Of a stretch of DNA of 12,350 nucleotides, positions 1-7,298 are shown in pieces. Position 1 is the first letter of the stretch; each line of letters begins with the position of its first letter. The notes below the pieces were generated by a model. That model searched no databases. It saw only the letters and a list, made by a program, of their open reading frames with translations, and was not told where the DNA came from. A program made the translations under genes and the position numbers. This DNA comes from Lachnospiraceae bacterium UBA4316. GTDB taxonomy: Bacteria > Bacillota > Clostridia > Lachnospirales > Lachnospiraceae. Location: positions 1-12,350 of the forward strand of contig DGUG01000142.1 in the NCBI GenBank assembly GCA_002394535.1. Direction: 5' to 3'.

Positions 1-926
1 GTGAGATCGTTACCGAAAAATCAGGTAACCTCAATCTCGGGCTCCCCGGTGTAATGTATGTGGGAGCAATAAGCGGTGTAATAGGTTCGTTCTTTTATGA
101 AAATTCTGTGGGAGCGGGAGAAGTTAATGCGGCTCTTGCGATTTTGATTCCGCTGCTTTGTTCGATAGCAGGGTCCCTTATTATGGGACTCATATATTCT
201 TTTCTGGTTGTAACGCTTCGAGCTAACCAGAACGTTACCGGACTTGCAATGACAACCTTCGGAGTAGGGTTCGGAAACTTCTTCGGCGGATCCCTCATCA
301 AGCTTTCCAAAGCCGATATCCCTTCAATCTCGCTTTCCAAGACCAGTGCGTGTTTTCGTGCGCAGCTTCCCTTTGCAAACAGCACGGGATGGTTCGGACA
401 GCTGTTTTTTTCATACGGATTTCTTGCATATACGGCTATATTGATCGCCATTGCAACCGCGCTTATTCTGAAAAAGACCCGGGTAGGCCTAAGCCTTCGC
501 GCCGTCGGCGAAAATCCCGCAACTGCGGACGCAGCGGGCATCAATGTTATTAAGTACAAATACATAGCAACCTGCAGCGGATGTGTGATCGCGGGACTGG
601 GAGGACTGTACTACGTTATGGATTACGCCTGCGGCATATGGTCGAACGATGCATTCGGAGACAGAGGATGGCTTGCCATAGCCCTTGTAATATTCACGCT
701 CTGGAAAGCTGATCTGGGAATACTGGCATCTATTCTGTTTGGAGGTCTGTACATTCTTCATCTGTATATTCCTACAGGTATGGATCATATGGAGAGAAAG
801 GAACTGTACAAGATGATTCCCTATGTGGTAACGCTTATTGTGCTCATATTTACAAGCATGAGAAACCGCCGCGAGGATCAGCCGCCTCAGAGTCTGGGAC
901 TTAATTATTTCCGTGAGGAAAGGTGA
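1..926 (+). CDS. ABC transporter permease, BmpA/NupQ-like (5' end cut off)
   Basis: This is an integral membrane permease subunit of an ABC importer of the nucleoside/simple-sugar class (YufQ/NupQ, COG1079-like). The reading frame is open from base 3, the window edge, so the start lies upstream. The first visible residues read EIVTEKSGNLNLGLPGVM, matching the conserved EKSG-LNLG-EG-M stretch near the N terminus of this family, so only a short piece is missing. Several hydrophobic segments follow, including one around bases 140-225, one around 430-475 and a long pair around 665-770, with a last one near 820-860. Between them, RVGLSLRAVGENPATADAAGIN is the cytoplasmic loop typical of the family. 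The protein ends with a short charged tail. The downstream xpt gene suggests purine nucleosides or bases as substrate. That is inference from context; the family alone does not settle the substrate. Confidence 0.88.
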   Translation, partial: EIVTEKSGNLNLGLPGVMYVGAISGVIGSFFYENSVGAGEVNAALAILIPLLCSIAGSLIMGLIYSFLVVTLRANQNVTGLAMTTFGVGFGNFFGGSLIKLSKADIPSISLSKTSACFRAQLPFANSTGWFGQLFFSYGFLAYTAILIAIATALILKKTRVGLSLRAVGENPATADAAGINVIKYKYIATCSGCVIAGLGGLYYVMDYACGIWSNDAFGDRGWLAIALVIFTLWKADLGILASILFGGLYILHLYIPTGMDHMERKELYKMIPYVVTLIVLIFTSMRNRREDQPPQSLGLNYFREER

Positions 927-999
927 TGGGAGTGACATCCGGGAAGCAAAGGATTCATTTTAGACGACAAAGAAGAGAAGGAAGAGAAGGGATCATACA

Positions 1000-1578
1000 A
1001 TGGAGTTACTTGAGCAAAGAATAATAAAGGACGGTATCGTTAAGGCAGGAAATGTTCTGAAGGTTGACAGTTTTTTAAACCATCAGATAGACATCGATCT
1101 GATGAATGAGATAGGAAAAGAGTTTAAAAGGATATTTGCGGATGTTGAGATCACCAAGATCTTTACGATCGAGGCTTCTGGTATCGCAGTAGCAGCTATT
1201 GTTGCACAGTATTTTAATGTGCCGGTTGTATTTGCCAAGAAGACACAGTCTATTAACCTTGACGGATCTGTTTACTCAACAAAGATACAGTCCTTTACCC
1301 ATAAGAGAGTATATGATGTAATAGTATCGAAAAAGTATCTGTCGCCGGATGACAAAATACTCGTTGTGGATGATTTTCTCGCAAACGGATGTGCGGCGGA
1401 AGGTCTGATTGAACTGATAAACGAGAGCGGCGCAACGCTTCAGGGCGTCGGTATCATAATTGAGAAAGGGTTTCAGGACGGCGGAAAGAGGCTTCGCGAG
1501 AAGGGAATAAGAGTCGAGTCACTTGCGATAATTGATGCAATGAACGATGAGACAGGAGAGATTAAATTCCGTCACTGA
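1000..1578 (+). CDS. xpt: Xanthine phosphoribosyltransferase
   Basis: Xpt converts xanthine and PRPP to XMP in cytoplasmic purine salvage. The 192-residue length is normal for the family. The N terminus (MELLEQRIIKDGIVKAGNVL) and the segment around residues 40-85 (EASGIAVAAIVA, PVVFAKK) fit Xpt. The PRPP-binding loop is visible as ILVVDDFLANG at residues 120-130, with the acidic pair D124-D125. The ATG at 1000 follows a purine-rich leader containing two tandem 9-base GAAGAGAAG units (972-989), and the GAAGGGA stretch at 986-992 can act as ribosome site. The gene lies 73 bases after the ABC permease with no terminator between them, so co-transcription is likely. I see no purine riboswitch fold in this short gap; one could lie upstream of the operon outside the window. 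Confidence 0.93.
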   Translation: MELLEQRIIKDGIVKAGNVLKVDSFLNHQIDIDLMNEIGKEFKRIFADVEITKIFTIEASGIAVAAIVAQYFNVPVVFAKKTQSINLDGSVYSTKIQSFTHKRVYDVIVSKKYLSPDDKILVVDDFLANGCAAEGLIELINESGATLQGVGIIIEKGFQDGGKRLREKGIRVESLAIIDAMNDETGEIKFRH

Positions 1579-1602
1579 GATAGGCGGGATTATGAGTAAA
1601 GT

Positions 1603-1626
1603 TAGTCAATGCTAACATATTGACTA
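1603..1626 (+). promoter_or_regulatory. Inverted repeat overlapping the -35 box (putative operator)
   Basis: A perfect 8-bp inverted repeat, TAGTCAAT and ATTGACTA, is separated by 8 bases. Its right arm contains the -35 hexamer of the promoter for the SCP2-like gene. This layout is typical of a repressor site that blocks polymerase. No T-run follows, so it is not an intrinsic terminator for xpt. The binding protein is unknown. Confidence 0.45.
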
Positions 1627-1648
1627 TGTTTAACTGAATGTATAGAAT
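1620..1648 (+). promoter_or_regulatory. Sigma-A type promoter for the SCP2-YczE-protease operon
   Basis: TTGACT at 1620-1625 is followed after 17 bases by TAGAAT at 1643-1648. Each hexamer has one mismatch to consensus and the spacing is ideal. Transcription would start near 1655 and give a leader of about 65 bases before the ATG at 1721. Confidence 0.6.
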
Positions 1649-1664
1649 AAGATTGATAAGGATA

Positions 1665-1694
1665 CACACCGTAGGATGCGAATGATACGGTGTG
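1665..1694 (+). promoter_or_regulatory. Leader hairpin upstream of SCP2-like gene
   Basis: A perfect 9-bp stem, CACACCGTA with TACGGTGTG, encloses a 12-base loop. It lies within the predicted 5' leader, 14 bases before the AAGGAGTG ribosome site at 1708-1715. No T-run follows, so it is not a terminator. It may be an RNA structure affecting stability or translation, or a DNA operator; the sequence alone does not decide. Confidence 0.4.
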
Positions 1695-1720
1695 ATTCTG
1701 GTATTATAAGGAGTGATATT

Positions 1721-2065
1721 ATGGCGGCAAAGAAACCGGTAACTTATGAACAGATAGTCCAGAAGGTGAGAAAGACATTTGAAAATGCAGATGCCCGTGA
1801 GGTGTTCGAGCACGTGGCGATAGAAGTTGATATAGTAGGTGAGGGAGCCGGAGCATTTTACTTTGAGGTTGCACAACGCGCCTGCGTTGTAGAACCTTAC
1901 AATTATTACAATAACGACGGACGGATAATTGCAACTGCGGATGTGATATTAAAGCTTGCAGCGAAGAAGCTTCACATGCGCGAGGCTTGGCAAACCGGGC
2001 AGATAAAGTTCGAAGGGAACGAAGTAAAGTTCCAATTGCTGCTCGATAAAATGAAATTACAATGA
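1721..2065 (+). CDS. Small SCP2-like (sterol carrier protein 2 fold) lipid-binding protein
   Basis: This encodes a 114-residue soluble protein. Similarity to the SCP2 sterol-binding fold is seen in the C-terminal half: IIATADVILKLAAKKL followed by A-W-TGQIKFEGNEVKF, which matches the usual pattern of helix, 'G-kiGD' strand and final helix. Proteins of this fold bind lipids or other hydrophobic ligands in a pocket; the ligand here is unknown. The ATG at 1721 is chosen because AAGGAGTG lies 5 bases upstream; the frame is open further upstream to 1676 but that stretch contains the leader hairpin and has no ribosome site. The stop overlaps the start of the next gene (ATGA at 2062-2065), implying translational coupling with a membrane protein. 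No signal peptide or membrane segment is visible. Confidence 0.68.
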   Translation: MAAKKPVTYEQIVQKVRKTFENADAREVFEHVAIEVDIVGEGAGAFYFEVAQRACVVEPYNYYNNDGRIIATADVILKLAAKKLHMREAWQTGQIKFEGNEVKFQLLLDKMKLQ

Positions 2066-2712
2066 ATAAAGAGAATTTTGGCAAAAGGGTATTCATGTCG
2101 CTTTTCGGAGTGATAATATGTGCCATAAGCGTGGGAATATTCAAGATCGCAGCACTTGGTGTCGATCCGTTCCAGTCATTTATGGCAGGACTCGACGCGC
2201 TTGTTCCTATCGGATTCGGAACACTGTATGTCATAGCCAATGCGGTGCTCCTGCTCTTTGCTCTTATATTTGACAGGCATTATATCGGCATTGCCACGTT
2301 CATCAATCTGTTTCTTCTCGGATATATTACCCAGTTTACATTTGAATATCTTCAGACCGTGATCGTGAATCCTTCCATCGCGGTAAGGGTGTTGTGCCTT
2401 GTCATCGGAGTCGTGATCATCTGTTTCGGCTCCGCTTTTTATATGACAGCAGATCTCGGTGTGTCGACATACGACGCGGTAGCTCTTATAATCTGCAACA
2501 CATGGAAAAAGGGGAAGTTCCAGTATGTGAGGATCGCTACGGACATAGTCTGCGTGATCACCGGCTGCTTACTGTTTCTTGCATCCGGTGGATCATTTTC
2601 CGCTATCCCGACAATAGCCGGAATCGGCACTGTGATCACGGCGTTCTTCATGGGACCGCTTATAGAGTTTTTCAACGTGCATATCGCACGGCCTATGCTT
2701 AATAAAAAGTGA
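2062..2712 (+). CDS. YczE/YyaS/YitT-family integral membrane protein
   Basis: This encodes a 216-residue membrane protein with about five hydrophobic segments (roughly residues 12-32, 50-68, 75-97, 108-130 and 152-200). The early motif AALGVDPFQSF, repeated later in related form as ADLGVSTYDAV, is the mark of the YczE/YyaS/YitT (COG2364-like) family, whose halves look like an internal duplication. Its biochemical role is not established; B. subtilis YczE has been linked to surfactin biosynthesis. The start overlaps the upstream stop codon by four bases, and the next gene begins 10 bases after this stop, so the three genes appear to form one transcript. A role in export or assembly of the downstream surface protease is conceivable but unproven. 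Confidence 0.82.
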   Translation: MNKENFGKRVFMSLFGVIICAISVGIFKIAALGVDPFQSFMAGLDALVPIGFGTLYVIANAVLLLFALIFDRHYIGIATFINLFLLGYITQFTFEYLQTVIVNPSIAVRVLCLVIGVVIICFGSAFYMTADLGVSTYDAVALIICNTWKKGKFQYVRIATDIVCVITGCLLFLASGGSFSAIPTIAGIGTVITAFFMGPLIEFFNVHIARPMLNKK

Positions 2713-2722
2713 GGTTATTTCT

Positions 2723-5700
2723 TTGAAGAAGAAAATCATTCGGTTAACAGGAATATTGCTGACGCTTGTTGTGCTTCTGACATCAGGGAGCGTGACTGTT
2801 CTTGCTGATGAGATTGGCGCGTCAGATGATAAAGAGAGCAAAAGTGTAAATGAAGAGCACGGGATGGGGTATCGTGAGTTTCCTGATGAACCGGTTCCTG
2901 ATAGTATTTCAGTCTATTCCTCGGATCGAAGATTAAGGCTTAGAAATACAAATGTATTTAGTAATGACACTGCTTCTGCAACAGATAGCAAGTATCCCAA
3001 GAACTTTTCCGATTTTGATTCGTATATGCCGCCACTTCGTGACCAGAATCCGTACGGTTCGTGCTGGGCGCACTCGGCAATGGCGCTGGCTGAAATAAAC
3101 TTAAGAAAACAAGGAAAGATGTCTTCGGATCTGGATCTGTCTGAAGTTCAGCTTGCATATTTTGCATATAATTCTGTAGTCGATCCCATTGGGGGAACAG
3201 AAGGTGACAGCAATAAGGGAGATTTTGAAGAAGGTGATAATTACCTGGATGTAGGGGGAAATCTCGCTATTGCCTCCAATGTTCTTGCTACATGGACAGG
3301 AGCTGCCGATGATGAAGGAGATCTTAAATATCCGACGGATGATCCAAACTTTAAGAAGACACTTGATGATAAATATGCATATGATGATGTAGCGCATATA
3401 GCCGGATACAGGATCGTAAATATTAACGGCGAGGAAGCTGACAGGAAGGCTGTTAAGCAGCTGATAATAGATAACGGTGCTGTTGGTATATCTTACCATT
3501 CGAAAAGCGGAACGAAAAGTGATGCAGATACAGAATACTATAACAGTACTAATCATGCATATTATGATGATTTGGCAGGAAATGATACAAATCATGCGGT
3601 AACCATTGTCGGATGGGATGATGATTTTTCGAAAGAAAAATTTAATGCGGGAACACAGCCTAAAGAAAATGGAGCTTGGCTTATTCGGAACAGCTGGATG
3701 ATCGGTGATCATAATTCATCTGGAAGTTTTTGCTACGATGGTTATTTCTGGATGTCGTACGAAACAGGGAGCATCGGAGATAAAGCATATTCATTCGTGT
3801 TCGATACATCCAATAATTATGATCATAATTATCAGTATGACGGCTCAATGACCCCGGATTACATATATATGAGCGATGCTTTAGAAGCTGCAAACGTCTT
3901 TAAATCTAAAGGCAATGAAGAACTGAAAGCGGTTTCATTCATGACATACAGTACCAATATTAAGTACACAGTGGAAATATATAACAAGCTTTCGGATACC
4001 GGATTCGATCCTACAGAACTTACTCCTGTTTCGAGTGCAAGTGGAACTGTTTCTTATGCCGGATATTATACGATTAATCTGCCAGAGCCTGTGTCGCTGC
4101 AAGAAGGTGACAGATTTGCAGTTGTTGTCAAATTGGAGAAGACGGGTGAGATGGCCAGATTGGGGATGGAGTGCGATTTTAAATACCCCGGATGGGTTTA
4201 TTCTGATGCATATATAGGTGAAGGACAATCGTATCTAAAAGGAAATGGAGTCTGGAAGGATTTTACGCAAGATTCCAGTATAGAGGCAGAGAAAAAGGGC
4301 AATTTCCGCATCAAGGCATTTACCGATGACGCGCCGGTTCCGCCAACACCTACACCGACACCGGAGCAGCTTAACGTAACTGTCAGTCAAAAGGGAACTC
4401 TTACCTACAATGGAAGCGAGCAGCAGGCAGCAGTTGAGAAAACCTGTGCTACTCCCGATGTACCTGAGGTTGAGTGGTTTTATACTACCACCCCCGAAGA
4501 TGAGGGATCATATTCAATTGAGATTCCTAAATTCAAAGATGCGGGAACATACAGAGTATATTATAAAGCAACTGCTGATGGCTACAAAGATGCTACCGGT
4601 GATTTTGCGGTGACGATAGATAAGAAACAGCTTGGAGTAAGCTGGAGCAGTGATAGTCCATGGAAATATGACCGGGCAGAACATGAAGTTTCGGCAACTC
4701 TTGAGGGAATCTGTGAAGGCGACGACGTAAGTCCTGTAGTGGAAGGAAACAAACAGACAAATGCCGGAGAGTATACGGCATTTGTAACGGGTCTTGCCGG
4801 AGATAGTATGGATAATTATGTTCTGCCTGATACGGGATTGTCTAAGGATTATTCGATAACGAAGAGACAGGTAACTATTACTTCCGGCTCAGCACATAAG
4901 GAGGAGTACGACGGAAGCGCACTGACTAATGACGTCATTGAAATTACCGGCGACGGATTTGTTGTGGGAGAGGGCGTTGACTGCACCATAACAGGATCAA
5001 GAACAGCACCGGGAAGCAGTGATAATACGTTCACATACACTTACAAGTCGGGAACAAACGCGGGCAATTATGATATTACGACTGAGTTTGGAACGCTTTC
5101 TGTCGGATGGTGGAAAGATAAAGAGAAACATATCCATACGGTGACGTCAAAAAGCAGTACGGTAACATACAACGGAAGCCAGCAGTCTGTCAGCGGATTT
5201 ACCGATGATTCACTAAACTTTACAGAGGCAGACGAGACCTATACTATCTCGGGACTGTCGGCCAAAGGCGTGGGAACAACGGTGGGAGAGTATGCGAGCA
5301 TTGTTGAAGGTACCACGACTGTACGCGATAGTAAGGGCAATGATGTTACAGATCATTTTGTTATTACACCGGCTAACGGTAAGCTGGAGATAAAAGCAAG
5401 AAATCTGTCAGATGCGGGCATAACTCTTTCCAATGAGCTTGTATATAACGGCTCCGAGCAGACACAGAACTTTTCGGTAACGGTTGACGGGCGTTCCCTT
5501 ACAAAAGGTACGGATTATGATGTTACCGGAGAAAAGGCGACTAATGCTGGAGAACATACTCTGACAATTACCGGAAAGGGAAACTATGAGGGAACCGCGA
5601 CCAAGAAATACACAATAGCTGATCCAAAGCTTACCGGAGTAAGTGTATCGGCGGATGGAAGCCTTAATTATAATGGCTACATGCAAGAGCCCCGGGTCAT

Positions 5701-7168
5701 CACCAAGGCAGATCAGAGCGATGTGAGATTCATGTACGCAACTTCACGTGATGGCGCCTTTACGTCTGATGTTCCGAGATTTGAAAATGCAGGAGAATAT
5801 ACGGTATATTACAGAGCCGAAAAGCCAGGATATGAAACAGCTACGGGATCTTTTAAGGTTACGATAGATAAGGCTAAGGTCGGTATCAGATGGGAAAACA
5901 CCTCATTTACATATGACGGGTACAGCCATGTGCCGATCGCAAGAGCCACAGGTGCTTTGGGAAATGATTCCGTTTTATTCGAGGTTTCCGGCTCAGCCAG
6001 CGATCCCGGAACACACATAGCAGAGGTTACAGGCATAAAAGGAATTGATGTAGCTAATTATGAGCTGCCCTCTGACAGAACAAGATCATATACCATAACA
6101 AGAGCAAGCAACTCATCGAATGGCAGCTCATCGAATGGCAGCAATTCATCGAGCAGTAGCAATTCCTCCGGAAGCAAGAGCAGTGCATCGACGAGTTCGG
6201 GCAGTTCCGCCGGAAGCAAGAGCAGTACGTCGAAGAGTTCAGGCAGCTCTTCCGGAAGTAAGAGCAGCACATCGACGGGTTCAGGCAGCGCAACCGGAAG
6301 CAAGAGCAATGCATCAACGAATTCAAGCAATTCCTCCGGAAGTAAAAGCAGCGCATCGACAGGCTCGAACAGCTCGTCAGGGAGCACGGCCAGGACCGAG
6401 GCAACAGACAACAACAGCAATAAAACCGTGACAGATGAATCCGCTAGAGAAATAGAAGAGGGTACAAAGCTTGCGGATAATGAAGCGGCTCTCAAGGCAG
6501 TTTTCGGGGAGGAGAAGTTTAAGGAATTAGAGGAAGAAGGCAAAGCCTCGTCGGTAAGACTGGAAACGAAAGTCATGAGGCCTGTTCCTCAAAAAGAGAA
6601 AGACCTGGTCAAGGCCGGGATAGGAGTTTATGCGTCTTCTCTTCCGAACCTTGTAGCAGGCGAGTATCTGGATATTAATCTTGAGGTTAATGAAGACGGA
6701 GAATGGACAGCCGTCAAGAATGTTAAAGAGCCTGTACAGATCGTGATACCGCTTACTAAAAAACTTCTGGCTAAAGCGGACGTATTCTATGTTCTTCGTC
6801 TGCATGAAGGAGAAGCAACACTTCTGTATGATGTGGATGATGATCCGGAAACGGTGACAATCAATACAGATGGATTTTCAACTTATGTGCTGTTGTATCA
6901 GGATAATAAAGCGGCTGATTCGGATTCGGAAACCGGAAGAAGAGAAATAGCTTCATCCGAAAGCGGAGAAGACAGTAGCCGGACGGCAGCTCAAATCGAG
7001 GGCGCTCCCGATACGGGATCAAACGCCACGGTTAATACCCCTGCGACCTCTTCCGACAGTGAACTGTGGAGAGTATGGGTGTTTGCTGCTTTACTCGTAC
7101 TTATAGGCGTTCTTGTATTCATATGCGTAAAGGGTCCATCCCTTAGAAACAAGCGGGAACAAGAATAA
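2723..7168 (+). CDS. Large cell-surface C1A (papain-type) cysteine protease with lectin-like, Ig-like repeat and Ser-rich stalk domains
   Basis: This encodes a 1481-residue secreted, anchored protease. The TTG at 2723 is preferred because it gives a clean signal peptide (KKK, hydrophobic core, VLA cleavage site near residue 28) after a GTGAGG ribosome site. The catalytic domain spans about residues 92-360: oxyanion-hole Q108 exactly six residues before C114 in GSCWAHSAMA, H291 in NHAVTIVGWDD, and N323 in RNSW. All four are intact. A lectin-like domain, the usual partner of bacterial C1 peptidases, covers about 365-533, followed by a PTPTPTP linker. Residues 550-1126 hold at least seven YNG-type Ig/MBG-like domains, two of which repeat as a pair. 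A serine-rich stalk (about 1127-1235), a C-terminal beta-type domain (about 1238-1395), an acidic linker, one membrane helix (about 1451-1469) and a basic tail complete the protein. APDTG at 1428-1432 is a poor, badly spaced sortase-like motif, so membrane anchoring seems likelier. The protein target is unknown. Confidence 0.9.
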   Translation: MKKKIIRLTGILLTLVVLLTSGSVTVLADEIGASDDKESKSVNEEHGMGYREFPDEPVPDSISVYSSDRRLRLRNTNVFSNDTASATDSKYPKNFSDFDSYMPPLRDQNPYGSCWAHSAMALAEINLRKQGKMSSDLDLSEVQLAYFAYNSVVDPIGGTEGDSNKGDFEEGDNYLDVGGNLAIASNVLATWTGAADDEGDLKYPTDDPNFKKTLDDKYAYDDVAHIAGYRIVNINGEEADRKAVKQLIIDNGAVGISYHSKSGTKSDADTEYYNSTNHAYYDDLAGNDTNHAVTIVGWDDDFSKEKFNAGTQPKENGAWLIRNSWMIGDHNSSGSFCYDGYFWMSYETGSIGDKAYSFVFDTSNNYDHNYQYDGSMTPDYIYMSDALEAANVFKSKGNEELKAVSFMTYSTNIKYTVEIYNKLSDTGFDPTELTPVSSASGTVSYAGYYTINLPEPVSLQEGDRFAVVVKLEKTGEMARLGMECDFKYPGWVYSDAYIGEGQSYLKGNGVWKDFTQDSSIEAEKKGNFRIKAFTDDAPVPPTPTPTPEQLNVTVSQKGTLTYNGSEQQAAVEKTCATPDVPEVEWFYTTTPEDEGSYSIEIPKFKDAGTYRVYYKATADGYKDATGDFAVTIDKKQLGVSWSSDSPWKYDRAEHEVSATLEGICEGDDVSPVVEGNKQTNAGEYTAFVTGLAGDSMDNYVLPDTGLSKDYSITKRQVTITSGSAHKEEYDGSALTNDVIEITGDGFVVGEGVDCTITGSRTAPGSSDNTFTYTYKSGTNAGNYDITTEFGTLSVGWWKDKEKHIHTVTSKSSTVTYNGSQQSVSGFTDDSLNFTEADETYTISGLSAKGVGTTVGEYASIVEGTTTVRDSKGNDVTDHFVITPANGKLEIKARNLSDAGITLSNELVYNGSEQTQNFSVTVDGRSLTKGTDYDVTGEKATNAGEHTLTITGKGNYEGTATKKYTIADPKLTGVSVSADGSLNYNGYMQEPRVITKADQSDVRFMYATSRDGAFTSDVPRFENAGEYTVYYRAEKPGYETATGSFKVTIDKAKVGIRWENTSFTYDGYSHVPIARATGALGNDSVLFEVSGSASDPGTHIAEVTGIKGIDVANYELPSDRTRSYTITRASNSSNGSSSNGSNSSSSSNSSGSKSSASTSSGSSAGSKSSTSKSSGSSSGSKSSTSTGSGSATGSKSNASTNSSNSSGSKSSASTGSNSSSGSTARTEATDNNSNKTVTDESAREIEEGTKLADNEAALKAVFGEEKFKELEEEGKASSVRLETKVMRPVPQKEKDLVKAGIGVYASSLPNLVAGEYLDINLEVNEDGEWTAVKNVKEPVQIVIPLTKKLLAKADVFYVLRLHEGEATLLYDVDDDPETVTINTDGFSTYVLLYQDNKAADSDSETGRREIASSESGEDSSRTAAQIEGAPDTGSNATVNTPATSSDSELWRVWVFAALLVLIGVLVFICVKGPSLRNKREQE
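4370..4861 (+). repeat. Ig-like two-domain module, copy 1 (within protease)
   Basis: Residues 550-713 form a pair of Ig/MBG-like domains. Domain A ends with AGTYRVYYKATADGYKDATG followed by VTIDK, and domain B starts LGVSW and ends YSIT. Copy 2 at residues 970-1126 has the same order and landmarks. Three different single domains lie between the copies. Confidence 0.7.
5630..6100 (+). repeat. Ig-like two-domain module, copy 2 (within protease)
   Basis: Residues 970-1126 repeat the A-B pair of copy 1: AGEYTVYYRAEKPGYETATG then VTIDK in domain A, and VGIRW then NYELP and YTIT in domain B. DNA identity looks much lower than protein similarity, so the duplication is old. Confidence 0.7.
6161..6388 (+). 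repeat. 42-bp tandem repeat encoding Ser/Gly-rich stalk
   Basis: Five full 42-bp units start at 6161, 6203, 6245, 6287 and 6329, and a partial sixth starts at 6371. Each encodes 14 residues of the pattern xSxGSKSxxSxxSx; the central GGAAGCAAGAGC-type core is the best-kept part. The units keep the reading frame and differ at several positions each, so this is a diverged, coding tandem array. Such Ser-rich stretches usually act as flexible, possibly glycosylated cell-wall-spanning stalks. Copy number may vary between strains. Confidence 0.85.
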
Positions 7169-7189
7169 ATTCTAAGCATTAGTTATATG

Positions 7190-7219
7190 TTGAGAGAGAA
7201 AGTATATATATGATAGAAT
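7190..7219 (+). promoter_or_regulatory. Candidate promoter for chemotaxis receptor gene
   Basis: TTGAGA at 7190-7195 and TAGAAT at 7214-7219 are 18 bases apart, in a 130-base AT-rich gap between the protease stop and the receptor start. A short AT-rich inverted repeat (GATATT 7263-7268 and AATATC 7274-7279) sits just before the AGGAGG ribosome site at 7287-7292. I see no convincing intrinsic terminator for the protease gene in this gap. Confidence 0.35.
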
Positions 7220-7298
7220 ACTTCATTATAGATGAATTCTGATGGGAAAATCTGAGTGGGTCGATATTTTTTGAATATCTGAAAACAGGAGGCTGCAA

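Noticed and set aside
489..938. A minus-strand open frame of 149 codons over the ABC permease.
   Set aside because: It is antisense to a clear permease frame and has no recognisable features.
927..999. Purine riboswitch before xpt.
   Set aside because: The 73-base gap is too short and purine-rich to hold the three-way junction, and the expected conserved loops are not visible.
3101..3712. A 203-codon minus-strand open frame inside the protease catalytic domain.
   Set aside because: The plus-strand frame encodes a recognisable peptidase with its active-site residues; the antisense product has no family resemblance.
6161..6388. CRISPR array suggested by regular 42-bp repeats.
   Set aside because: There are no distinct spacers, the units abut in frame and encode a Ser-rich stalk, and no cas genes are present.
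6058..6576. A 172-codon minus-strand open frame, and other open frames across the protease stalk region.
   Set aside because: They are antisense or shifted readings of the low-complexity Ser-rich tandem repeat; they have Leu/Glu-rich or Cys/Ser-rich monotone composition and no supporting start context.
7004..7018. APDTG as a sortase motif in the protease C terminus.
   Set aside because: It departs from LPxTG at the first position and lies about 18 residues before the membrane helix, farther than usual. Membrane anchoring explains the C terminus without it.
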